Source: Metopolophium dirhodum
Lineage: Eukaryota; Arthropoda; Insecta; Hemiptera; Aphididae
Direction of reading: 5' to 3'
NCBI RefSeq assembly: GCF_019925205.1
Contig: NC_083565.1
Coordinates: 37,848,241 to 37,912,240 of the forward strand
Length of the DNA: 64,000 nucleotides
Numbering within the stretch: the stretch's first letter is position 1; each line of letters opens with the position of its first letter. The notes beneath the pieces are model-generated. The model worked only from the letters and a program-made list of their open reading frames with translations, was not told where the DNA came from and did no database searches. Both the position numbers and the translations under genes were made by a program. Shown here piece by piece: positions 10,730-21,183 of this stretch.

Positions 10730-13680
10730 CACTGACTAAAGACTTGAATTATAAATGCTTTCTTTACCTACTTTTAAAGTCTAATAATGTGAGTAACAAA
10801 ATATCCCTATAACTTCAAAATATTATAATATATTATTCACATTAAGCATACAACTAACGATTTTTCTGTTAAATATTAATAATGTTATTGCGTCGTATCG
10901 ATCCCTCAATTTTTAGGGCAATATTTAAGTATATAGTTCATGTTTGTAATGCTGCTGAGTAGGTACAGACAATTGCATCTATTTTTTTTTGTCTTTTTTT
11001 CCGCCAAAATTCTATACTATGCCATCCGTTTCCAATAAGAACAATAACCTTAAGTGATAGAAAAATAATAAATACCGACATGGAAAGAGCAAACGCAAGG
11101 AAGAGGACTCCCAGCGGAGGTACTTCAAAGTGAATATCGTATTTTTTTTTAATGCAAACTGCATATTATAAGTACCAATAATATTTAATAATAAATTATC
11201 TACGGTAAATATACTTGAATCGTGTCCGTGGAAAAAACGGTATATTCCTTCCTATTTAATACGAACTTAAGACTAGAAAGTGGAGATTTTCCGGGTACAC
11301 GGCAATTACTCGATGGCCACTCGATGGCTACTCGATATCATATTTAAGACTCGGCTCTTACTCGGTACCCGGTGTAATGCCTACATTTTTACTTGGCCAA
11401 TACTGGATACCCGGTTAGTATAACAAATTTTACTCGGCCAGTACTCAGTACCCGGTGTAATACCAGATTTTCTACTCAGAACATCTCTACTAGAAAATGT
11501 AATTATTTAACACTGTTGCGTTAAAGGTATGTTACAAATATTATTTCCATCGTTTTATTACCGAAACAATCATACATAAAATATTATGAATCAAAAACTA
11601 TGTACAATTTATTACCGACAAAAGACTCAGATTATAAATGTTTTCTTAACCTATAGTTTTAAAATCTAATAATATATGTTGAAAAATACCTTTAATAAAC
11701 ATTCTTCAATTTTGAGGGTGATAATATATATTGAGTACGTGTTTTTGAATGCCGCTGGTACGGACAATTATAATATTATAATATTATTTTTAAATCCTTT
11801 TTTGTTCTCAAAATTCTATACCATATGCCACCGGTTTCAATTAGAACAATAAGCTTAAGTGATAATGAAATAATAAATAATGACATGGAAAGAAAAGACA
11901 GATGAGGAACTTCAACGTGGATATCCTATTTTTTTAATACGAATTGCATAGGTACCGATAATATTTAATAATAAATTACGTATACCTATAAATTGTGTCC
12001 GTGGAAAAACAATTTTTTTTTCTTTCTATTTAATACATACTGTAAAATGTAAAATGTAACTGTAGCAATATTTAATACTGCTATTAAACATAACAGGTTT
12101 TGTATAGTTTACAAAAATTATGTTCATTCTACCTATACACATTATAGCTATACTGGTATTTACTGGTTAAAGACTTGTATATGTAGTTACACATTTTTTA
12201 TTAACCTAGTTTTAAAGCCTAATAATGTACGTAGTGAAATATATTCAACTTCATATTATTAACTAATGATTTTTCTATTAAATATTAATAATTTGTATGC
12301 ATCATAAATATTCCTTAATTTTGAAGTGGATAAATGAATAAATGGAGTACATGTTTTGAAAGCTGCCGAGTACAGACGATTGATCTATTTGTTTTAAATC
12401 CTATTTTTAATACGAATGGCATAGGTAAAAACAATAATATTTCATAACAAACTACCTATGTATACCTAAATATTACTCGAATTGTGTCCGTGGAAAAAAC
12501 GGTATTTCCTTACTTTTATACAGACTTAGGACTGTGAAATGTAGTTTTAGCAATATTTAACACGCTGTAATGTGCAAGGTACATAGGTTAAAAATATTAT
12601 TCCCATCGTTTTATTATCTACACAATCATACATACAATTATTACGAATCAAAAACTATACCCATATAGGTACTTATTGACTGACTAAAGACTTGAATAAT
12701 AATTATAATAAATGTTTTCTTCACCTAGTTTTTAAGTCTAATATAGTATGTAGGTATCGAAATACTTTTAAATTCATTATAGGGGGTATTGGGGGGGGGG
12801 GCAAAGCCCCCCACTGATAATTTTAGTCGTCATAAATCTCGCACACCCATAAATTTAACCAAAATTTCACTATGCACATATGGTACTTGAATTGTATCAG
12901 TGGAAAAAAAATATGGTATTTTCCATCTTATTTAATACAGACATTAAACATTTAGCAGTGTGATGTTAAATATATATATAGGTTACAAATATTATTGTTA
13001 TCGTTTTATTCCACAATCATACGCACGATAATAAATTATTAGGATTCGAAACTATACAAATTTACCGCATAAAGACTTTAATAGTTATAAAATTTGTTTT
13101 ATTTCACTAGTTTTAAAGTGAAACAATGAGTAATTATGTAGCGAAATACATTTAACTTCATAATAATATATTATACGCATACAACTAATATTTTTTTCTA
13201 TTAAATATTAATAATCGTTTTGTGTCATAATATAGATTCCTCTCTGTGAAGCACCTACACGTGTGCCATGCTGCTGAGTGCAGACTACTGCGACTCTTTT
13301 TTTAAATCATATTTTCTAATACGAAAAGCATACCAATTATATTTAATAACAGTTACATATACCATACCCGTACTTGAATTGTATCCATGGAAAAAAACGG
13401 TATTTTCCATTTTGATTGCATCTTTTTTTTAAAATCCTTTTTGAATACATATCGTATAGGTACCAATAATTTATATTCTATAACTCATAACTACCTATTA
13501 CAGAAATACTACTTATATCGTTTTCTGGAAAAAAAAAACTGTATTTTTCATCTAATGTAATACAGACTTAGGACTGTAAAATGTAAATATTTAACATTAA
13601 AATGTTAAGTGTAGATGATTAAAAATATTATTTTCATCGTTTTATATTAGACAATCATACGTACAGTTTATTATTCAAAT
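10730..13680. repeat. diverged tandem array of about 0.4-0.6 kb units
   Basis: The same ordered blocks recur about five or six times. They are an AAAGACTT...TTTAAAGTCTAATA block, TTTCTATTAAATATTAATAA, a GCTGCTGAGTxCAGAC block, ATAATATTTAATAATAAATTA, GTGTCCGTGGAAAAAACGG (near 11222, 11995, 12485, and altered near 12894 and 13380), ACTTAGGACTGTAAAATGTA, and ATCGTTTTATT with ACAATCATAC. Copies are heavily diverged and truncated and carry no common open frame. A small hAT element (11280-11488) split one unit after duplication. Confidence 0.75.
11280..11488. mobile_element. 209-bp hAT-like miniature element
   Basis: It is flanked by an exact 8-bp target duplication, ACTAGAAA, at 11272-11279 and 11489-11496. 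The ends GTGGAGATTTTC and (reverse complement) AGAGATGTTCTG form a short imperfect inverted repeat. The interior repeats the motif ACTCGGTACCCGGTGTAAT with variants. Removing the element and one duplication restores the array-unit sequence ACTTAAGACTAGAAATGTAA, which matches sister units. Confidence 0.75.
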
Positions 13681-13815
13681 TTGAAAACTACACCAATTTT
13701 AAAACAACGAATTTGTGGTAACGAATTACAGTTACCCATCCCAATAAAAATGATGATAATAATAATATGGTCGCAAAAGCTGTTGTCATTAATACAGCAG
13801 AACATTATTTATACG

Positions 13816-13847
13816 CTACCTACCTACCTACCTACCTACCTACCTAC
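13816..13847. repeat. (TACC)n microsatellite
   Basis: About eight uninterrupted TACC/CTAC units. Confidence 0.95.
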
Positions 13848-14200
13848 TTGTTTATACTTTTTTGTAATTATAATAATATATTATGCGACCTATGTTTTTT
13901 TTAAAACCCGAATATAGTATTTTACTTTTTTACATAATTACACTTACCTACCACAGTTTTAAATGGTGGTTGTAATATTTTTATTTATATATATTTTTTA
14001 TTTTACATTGGAATCGAACGTTGCGAAACACGAATTTCGTTTTGATACGCCTGTGTTAATTACGGTTAATACCTAACTATACCTACACAACACGCACACA
14101 CGCAGTAGGGGACTTGGCATTTGTAAATTATGATAAAGTGCAGAAAATTATTATTATTTTTAAATTCAATAACAACCACGTTTTTTAAATAACGACTTAC

Positions 14201-14227
14201 GCATTTGTGTAGCACTAGTTCATATAA
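14201..14227 (-). CDS. candidate 27-nt micro-exon of a secreted-protein gene
   Basis: On the minus strand an acceptor CAATGTAG is followed by 27 nt encoding LYELVLHKC, then the strong donor GTAAGT (plus-strand 14195-14200). The length is a multiple of three, and its phase (0) matches the end of the signal-peptide exon upstream at 14350-14415, from which it is separated by about 120 bp. Tiny symmetric exons after a signal-peptide exon are characteristic of aphid miniature-exon effector genes. A following terminal exon might begin after the AG near 14058 and reach a stop with AATAAA-like signals downstream, but that is weak. A chance match cannot be excluded without transcripts. Confidence 0.4.
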
Positions 14228-14349
14228 CTACATTGTAGAAGTGTGCCGGCGATCAATCTAAACCCTTTCGACGACGATTTGTTTCCACTGTCTGGACTTT
14301 AACGTCCATTGCCAAAATTACTAACGACCGAACAGAACACGTCTCTCAC

Positions 14350-14415
14350 CTCTTTAAGTACTTCAAAACCAATTAGAATAACAAGGATAACTGCTGTACT
14401 TGTGATGGACGACAT
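14350..14415 (-). CDS. signal-peptide exon of a probable secreted protein
   Basis: The minus-strand ATG at 14415 opens 22 codons, MSSITSTAVILVILIGFEVL plus KE, ending exactly at the donor GAG|GTGAGA (14349). The peptide is a textbook signal-sequence core: a short polar start followed by a run of Ala/Val/Ile/Leu. Upstream on the same strand an acceptor TTGACTTTACAG ends at 14528, so the whole exon would be 14350-14527 with about 112 nt of 5' UTR. A second copy of this exon and its flanks lies at 14831-14991 but has lost its ATG. The next exon may be 14201-14227. The product is unknown; a salivary or other secreted protein is inferred from architecture only. Confidence 0.5.
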
Positions 14416-14830
14416 GATTTTCACGGTACTCAGACAGAGTATCGTCAGCTGATAACGGATAGATCATCGATGTGTTTTCTCCGTTAACTCTCGTCCATGT
14501 ACCATGTGCCTGTAGATAGTAAACCACCTGTAAAGTCAATCATTATATTATTAAAGTTATATAAATCTCCGAAATGGTCGGCAAGATGAAATAATTATAC
14601 ACAACACGCGAACGTAGTTAGTACTAAGCAGTATTGAAATGTCTTCATATCAGACCTCCTCTTCGCGTTTACGAACTTTCGACTTTTTATTAAGTTTTAG
14701 AATACACGAGGAGGTCTATGATTGGAATTCACAGATCAATCTGAAACCGTTTGACGACCATTCAATTTGTACGTCTAAACTTCAACGTCCTTCAGAAAAA
14801 TTACAAACGACTGAACAAAATAAATCTCAC

Positions 14831-14991
14831 GTGTCTTTGGGTAGGTACTTTGAAATCGAATAGAATATAGAGAACTTTCACGACACGATTTTCGAGGTAC
14901 TTAGACAGAGTGGTAACCGATATAGCTTATCAATGTGTTTTCTCCGTTGTCTCCCGTGCATGTTATATAGTGTTTAATAGTGGTAAATTAC
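14831..14991 (-). pseudogene. decayed duplicate of the signal-peptide exon
   Basis: It aligns with the exon at 14350-14527. The donor GTGAGA (14825-14830) and an acceptor TTTTACAG (just past 14991) are preserved. The start codon position 14884-14886 reads GTG on the minus strand, and TGA follows two codons later. The hydrophobic core is only partly recognisable. Either this copy is dead or its start lies elsewhere. Confidence 0.5.
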
Positions 14992-15119
14992 CTGTAAAAT
15001 AATTTAAAATACTATTTAAATCTCGGACATGGTCGGTAAGACGAAACAACTATACACGCGCAAACGAAGCTGGCACTAGGCAGTTTTGAAACGTCTCCGT
15101 ATCGGTTCTCGTAAACTTC

Positions 15120-15830
15120 AGCCTCATGAATTTTTGTTGACTTTTTTAGTAACTATTTCACTTTATGAAAAGGTCTCCGCTCAGAACCGTTTTACGTGTG
15201 CAATAGAATGTATTGGATTCAAATTTAACACATCGTGGGTTTAGAATGAAAAGGTTCTAAATCGTTTTTACTTTTTATGAAATTGTCTAGGAGAGCCATT
15301 TTAAGGTTTGAGGTCAAATATTTTACTCCTTGAACAACATTTAAAAAAAATTAAAGTTCTAAAACATGCAGAAACTCGTATATTTAAAAATAAGTCGGTG
15401 GAAATTACTAAGATCACTTTTACCACGATAACATAAGGCTAAAAGGGAGACGGACACTAGCGGACGTCCGTCGTGTTACCGTCGGAAGACGTTAATAAAA
15501 GCAACGTTTAATGGATTAATTAGGCAAATTTTATAATAAAAAACAGACGTTAAAGGTTATATTTAACCGGATGAACTTTTAAAAAACCACTAAAAACGAT
15601 ATGTGCTCGCCAAGAATTCCAAACTTAAAATAACTTTAACAACAAACTTTGAGTTTTTTTCATAATTGTATATATAAATATTTATAGTTATTAGCTTCTA
15701 GAAAAATTTAAAAAACCAAAAATAATAAAAGTTTGAATGGACATATAGACGATTATGTTGATATATATAGATGTGCAGGTATTTTATTTATTTTATTGAA
15801 TATACGCCTATATAGTACGACTCAAGTACA
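15120..15830. other. non-coding stretch
   Basis: No gene or clear repeat was found. A short segment near 15446-15495 is CpG-richer than its surroundings but has no frame or motif I can name. Confidence 0.5.
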
Positions 15831-15832
15831 GT

Positions 15833-16469
15833 TATACTAAATGATTCTTCACTCATAACACTCATTATTTCAAAAAGTATTGATGTTTTTGAAAACACTT
15901 ATTTACATAGTTTCGATTTGTTAAAAGAAACAATGTTTTTATTAAAAAATATATTTTTAAATATTTTTATCCTTATAATTTTTTAAGTTTTTTACTTTTT
16001 TGTACGACAACATAGAGTTTTTATTTCATATTCCAAAGCAGAATATTTTTTTTAGTATTTTGATTCATAAAAATTGAATTTAGGACAAGTAATTTATAAG
16101 TTATAAGTATTTAAAGTTTAGATTGGTGGAGCGGAGTGGTACGGGGTTACCCCGCAAAATGTTTGTCCACTACTCCGCTTGTCTAAACTTTAAATACTTA
16201 TAACTCATAAACTATTCGTCTTAAATTCGATTTCATTTATAAAAATACTAAGAAAAATATTCTGTTTTGGAATATAAAATTAAAACTCTATGTTGTCATT
16301 CAAAAAAGTAAGAAACTTAAAAAAAATAAGGATAAAAATTATCTTAAAATATGATTTTTTAATAAAAAATTGTTTTTTAACAACTTGAAACTAGGTAAAA
16401 AATATTTTCAAAAACATTAATACTTTTTGAAATAATGAGTGTTTCATGATAAAAGAATCACCTTGTATA
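15833..16469. mobile_element. foldback (long inverted repeat) element
   Basis: Two arms of roughly 310 bp form a near-complete palindrome centred near 16150. The left arm contains ACACTCATTATTTCAAAAAG and TTTAAAGTTTAGA, and the right arm holds their reverse complements. The tips are TATACTAAATGATTCTT and the reverse complement of AAGAATCACCTTGTATAA. The GGTGATTCTTTTATC tip recurs at 28787-28834. There is no coding capacity. The centre is a G+C-rich patch, GGAGCGGAGTGGTACGGGG. Confidence 0.85.
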
Positions 16470-17570
16470 AAAAAGTTATTTAATATGATTGTGATGACTT
16501 CTATGTAACGCACGTCGTTACAAACGATAACGTTACTCATTAAGTAATTTAAAGTAAAAAGATTAACGGGACGTCATCAGTAATTAGAGGGGCAATGCTT
16601 TGGGTCTGGTAAGCTATTGACGAAAAAATCAATGTTGGACAGATTGCCTACAACAAAGAGTCGATTTATATCCTACCCAATGACAATAATTCTAAAAACC
16701 AGAATATTTGAATAAGGGGCTTAAGCAGGCATGCTTAAAAATCATCACGTACCTATACACAAATGGTTAACATATTGATTAGAACAAAAGTTATTTAATT
16801 CCTCAGGTCGTTCTGTTACACTCTATGTACTTGGGTACCTCGTGACGAGACGTCTTCCACTCGCAATCGATACAATTGTATATACCTAGCCGATACGACT
16901 CGTTAATAATAATATTGTTCCACCTACGATAAATGTTTATTCGATTGACTGCTGCAGCTGCTGCAAACAGTACCGACTGGTAAGTTTTATCGAACGTTGT
17001 ACCGAAAGTATGAGACCGTAACGTCTTGCGATTTTCGTCCCCCCCCCCCCCCCCCCCGGGTCAATAGTTTAATTAATAAATCACATGTTTTCCATACAAT
17101 ATATTATGCGACCTGAACGTATCGAACTTATGTGCGTCCGAGCCCACCGACGACTATTTAGTGTTTACAAAACAAGCACGGCTAACATGTAAGTATGTGT
17201 TCTTTTGCTGAGCAATAATTCTTTATTTTTGTGTCCGAGACCGTTATAATAATAAATGTGCGTTAAGTTGAAAAAAATAATAAATAAACGCGCACTCGTA
17301 TTTATAACGTCCTCTCGTTTCGATCTCACTATAAAAGTTTCACCCGACTCGCGCAATGGGATACTTTCATTGTTTGGTGAAAAAATGGATTCGTTCACGT
17401 TTTCTAGTTTTTTTTTTTTTTCAAATAAACATGATCACATCTCATAAGAAAAATGAACTCGATCGTAATATTATCATGACCGTTCGTCATAATATTTCGT
17501 TTACGTTTCTCACTCATTATTCGTTGTACATATTATTATCATCGATATTATACAATACCAACAACATTAG
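16470..17570. other. non-coding stretch with a poly-C tract
   Basis: No gene is supported. A run of about 19 C lies at 17039-17057. Open frames of about 77 codons on both strands at 17165-17589 have no domain and overlap each other, so I treat them as chance. Confidence 0.5.
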
Positions 17571-18351
17571 GCAATGCTGGACAAGTTAATGATATTTTTT
17601 AACTCAGTTAAATTAACAAAATTATTATTTTGTCAATTAAGTTATAAATTAAGTTGATAGACATTTTTAATACATAAATAAAGTTCAAAATTAAGTTAAT
17701 TTAACTTAAATTAATAATTTAAGTTAATAATAATAATAAAAATGCATTTATGAGGTATTATTTAATAAATCACTTGAATAGTAATCATTATTCATAAATC
17801 AAAGGTATATTACTATTCAAACAATCTATGATACTCATTATTCTACTAATAAAAATAACTAATAACTAATGAGCATAATGAATAGGTATTATGATTTATG
17901 AATATAATTCGTGGCATCGTGGGCTATTGTGATATTTTGGCTATTCGCGGCGTCGTGATGCCTTCACACGGGCAAATAATGCTACCCCTATGTTAATATT
18001 TATAAGTAACTAATTAATACAATATAATATTAGTTTTTATCTTTAAATATAAATACGAAGTTCTTTGTAAATATATCTAATTTTGTTTCTGATAATATTT
18101 TCTATATTCTACGAACTTATAATAATTAATATATACACTGAAAACCCGTAATAAACAAAATATTTTTCCGGATAATACGAATTAAACTTAATTGGAAATA
18201 TGAAAATAATACTAGTTAATTTTAAGTTTATGTAGAGGCAAATGAGTTAAGTTAAAGTTAAGTTAATTAAAATACCGAACTAATAAGTTAAGTTAATAAG
18301 TTAAAATTAACTTAACTTCTAACTTATTAACTCGTTAAAGCCTAGTCTCGC
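17571..18351 (+). mobile_element. 0.78-kb TTAACTTAA-rich element, copy A of an inverted pair
   Basis: It begins GCTGGACAAGTTAATGATAT and ends TTATTAACTCGTTAAAGCCT followed by AGTCTCGC. The same sequence in reverse orientation is at 27251-27988. The ends are imperfect inverted repeats of each other (GxxxxGCTGGxCAAGTTAA against GCGAGACTAGGCTTTAACGA), as in hAT-like miniature elements. The interior is dominated by repeated (T)TAACTTAA blocks plus a shared segment with CAAGTGATTTATTAAATAAT-type sequence. I found no exact target duplication. Confidence 0.75.
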
Positions 18352-21183
18352 TATGAAGGGTTTATAATAAATTGTAAGAACTCTTTTCAATATATTATTT
18401 TTAAGCATTCTCTAAATTTTAAATTATTTATTACCTATATAATTTTCATGATTTTTTCATACGTTTAAATATTGTCTCAATCTTCAATTGTTTAGGTCAT
18501 TTTTTATCCCTTGTATATTATGCTACGACGACTGTGCTAATCACCACACTGGTGACGAGAGGTTATAAGTTATATTTGTTTATTTATTGAGACTATTTCG
18601 CGGCGATTACGACCGTCGTCTACCCTTAATCGTCGTTAAAAACACGTGAGAGTAGGTACGTAGATAGGTACTAAGTATAACGTGTAAAACGATTATTTTT
18701 CAGACGGGGAAATAAGAAAAAAGTTTCAGACGAATGTGATAAACGTAAAGATTAATCTCGAACGTGTCACCGCACGGTGTCGCGCGTTAATAAACGGAAA
18801 GTCGCGCCGATCGTGTATGGCAAACAAAACTTTTGCGCCAGACCGATCTAAAAAGGTTTTTTCTCATTTTTTTTTTTTTTTATCAATATCGTCAGAAAAC
18901 GTAAAATAAAATGTTCCCTATCGCCTAAAATTACTTTTGCATTCATCACTCTCTATATATACACTCGTGTATTTCATATACTATCTCTCTACTTGGCACC
19001 CCCAGAGTACAATAATATAAAAGTCAAGGGTTCTTGTCTTTATTTCTGTTCATATTTCATCTCGAGAAAAGTCACCCGTGTCGGATGTAATTTCTCTTTG
19101 TATCGCACACCCCACACGTCTGACTAGCTCTCTCACTCTTCCCACCCACCCCTCCCCTGCAGAATCACCACCCCCTTTCCTCCCGTCACGGTCTCTACTC
19201 GGATACATACAAATTTCAGTTCGGAGAGCACGGAAACCAATCGTGTAAGTTTTTATTTTTCAGTGATGGTTACTTTTTAATTTTCCCAAACGCCGCCCGA
19301 AGTAATATGTGTAGGTAGCGATCAAAACGGTTGGATTCCAATACACGTGTGTTTACGCAAAGGTTTAACAAACTTCGACGCCTATCGCTGCATCGTTAAG
19401 ATCGAGTCGGACAAATATTAAAACGAATATTGTAGAGTGGTGCAACGGCAAAAAGCAAACGGTTTTTAACGAAAAACAAGACACGATAGATTTATCAAAA
19501 AGTACCTATAAACTATCAACGAATTACCATACGGCATTTGGGAAATGATAATATTTTGTGAATATTTTAAAGTGTTTGAATATTTGACTAATAATATTTT
19601 AAAATTAATATTTTCTTCTCATGATAACAAAATATTGTATTACATACATGATTGCATAAAAATGTTGACTTAATATTTTTATAAAGTTTCGGTAAACATG
19701 TTTTTTGAAAATGTATGATTTAAATGGTTTGTAAAAAATAAAAAAATATGAACTCTTTGGCCAAAGAATATAACTAAAATATTTCCTAATTATTTACGCA
19801 ACTTTCAAAAATATATTGACAACTATATAATTTTCCTGAAAATATTTTTACCTTAATATAGTTATGAAATATTTTTATGCTGTGTTACAATAATTGTAAC
19901 AGATTATTTTATATCAGTGGTTATCAACCGATGTCCCCCATATCACGTATTTGATAAAAATATACATTTTCCAATTCTTAATTTTCTATTAAGTATAATT
20001 TATTTAACTTATTGTTTAGCGGCCATGGTATAATATTATTAACAACTATTAATTGTTATTCATAGATGTCTTCTAAAAATCTTGGTTTTAGTATGACAAT
20101 CATGAAATTAACATTACAATTTTTATATACCATATTAGTTTAACGTTCCGTTTTATAACAAAATAAAAGTGCGGTGAAGATAAAAAGGTTGACAACTATA
20201 AGTACTGTAATAATATAATAAATTGTTTGTGTTATTATTTTGAATTAAATCTCAAACAAATGTTATGACAATTAGTGAAATCACTGAGCAATTTTCTTGG
20301 ATTTTTAAACGTTCTTTTATTTAAATTTTTGATTCCGACCGCAGTGCTTTTCAAACCTCGTTTCAATACTAAAACGCGTTAAAATGTCTCCATAAATTAC
20401 GTCGAATTAATTTCTTATTTTCGAGTAATAAACAAAATGTTGTTAAAATTTGTCCATAAAACCTTGTTGAAATGTTTATACTAATAATATTATCTTGGCG
20501 AATAACTGAAGGAATTAATTTTCAAGTATGGACAAATGTGATTAATTTAAGACTCGGCAAGTACGTTTACTGATAATTATAATTGGGAACACAATTTATA
20601 TGCTCATACCAAAAGATGAACAGTCATAAGTTTAAAAGTGAAGTGTAATTTGTATTGCTTTGAAAAATGGTCCCGCGTAAAACCGTACAAACAAGAATTG
20701 AAGAACGAAAAGTTTCTGAAATTTCGCTAAATAAAATTACGGTGAAAACCATACTTTATTTTGAAAAATAATAAATACGCAGCTGATTGTTAATGTTGTA
20801 TAAAGTACGGCTGAACTTTTTCAACGTGCAATCAACAACAATTTTCATTTTTGAAATACCGGGAAATACGTCCGTTTCGCATAATACAAAATAACGATTT
20901 ATTAATATCTACGAAATTCAACGCGTTGCAATCATATTTTGCAAAGGGTAATTTTCGTGTCTAATTTAATTTGACTACGAGGTTAGATATCATACGCGTT
21001 TAGAAAAACGGAATAATAAAGTTACTTCGATAATAACAATTGGTCTTTCATAAGCCTGATGACGGGAGTATAAGACTCAGACCTCGGTGGTTTTTACACC
21101 TTTAGCCATATTTAGCGAAGGCGGCTCCTTCACGCCTTTGTATGACACAGTCTCATCCCTCCGGCTAGGTACATTGAGCGTCT
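18352..21183. other. intergenic DNA with a CpG-rich segment
   Basis: 18580-19420 is clearly richer in CpG and mixed sequence than the surrounding DNA and holds the possible promoter listed at 19217. The rest is A+T-rich with no gene visible. The block at 21060-21183 contains an imperfect hairpin (AAGGCGGCTCCTTCACGCCTTT) and is the target of the LINE that follows. Confidence 0.5.
19217..19242 (+). promoter_or_regulatory. possible promoter with a short non-coding first exon
   Basis: TTCAGTTCGGAG matches the arthropod initiator (TCAGT). It is followed about 20 nt later by CGT|GTAAGTTTTT, a strong splice donor at 19242. The site sits at the end of a pyrimidine-rich and CpG-rich tract (19130-19200). 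It could be the first exon of a gene with long introns, but I could not identify any coding exon belonging to it. Confidence 0.3.

Larger units (their letters stand above)
14230..15120. repeat. tandem duplication carrying the signal-peptide exon
   Basis: About 0.45 kb occurs twice in direct orientation (about 14255-14690 and 14738-15115). Shared blocks include CCxTTTGACGAC, TTCAACGTCC/TTTAACGTCC, AGACAGAGT, ATCxATGTGTTTTCTCCGTT, CTGTAAAxT, TGGTCGG(C/T)AAGA(T/C)GAAA and GTAT(C)...AGACGT-type ends. The left copy keeps an intact start codon and splice sites. The right copy does not. This suggests duplication of the 5' end of a small secreted-protein gene followed by loss of one copy. Confidence 0.7.

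Noticed and set aside
16134..16190. G+C-rich centre of the foldback element as a separate hairpin RNA
   Set aside because: It is the natural loop region of the long inverted repeat and needs no extra explanation.
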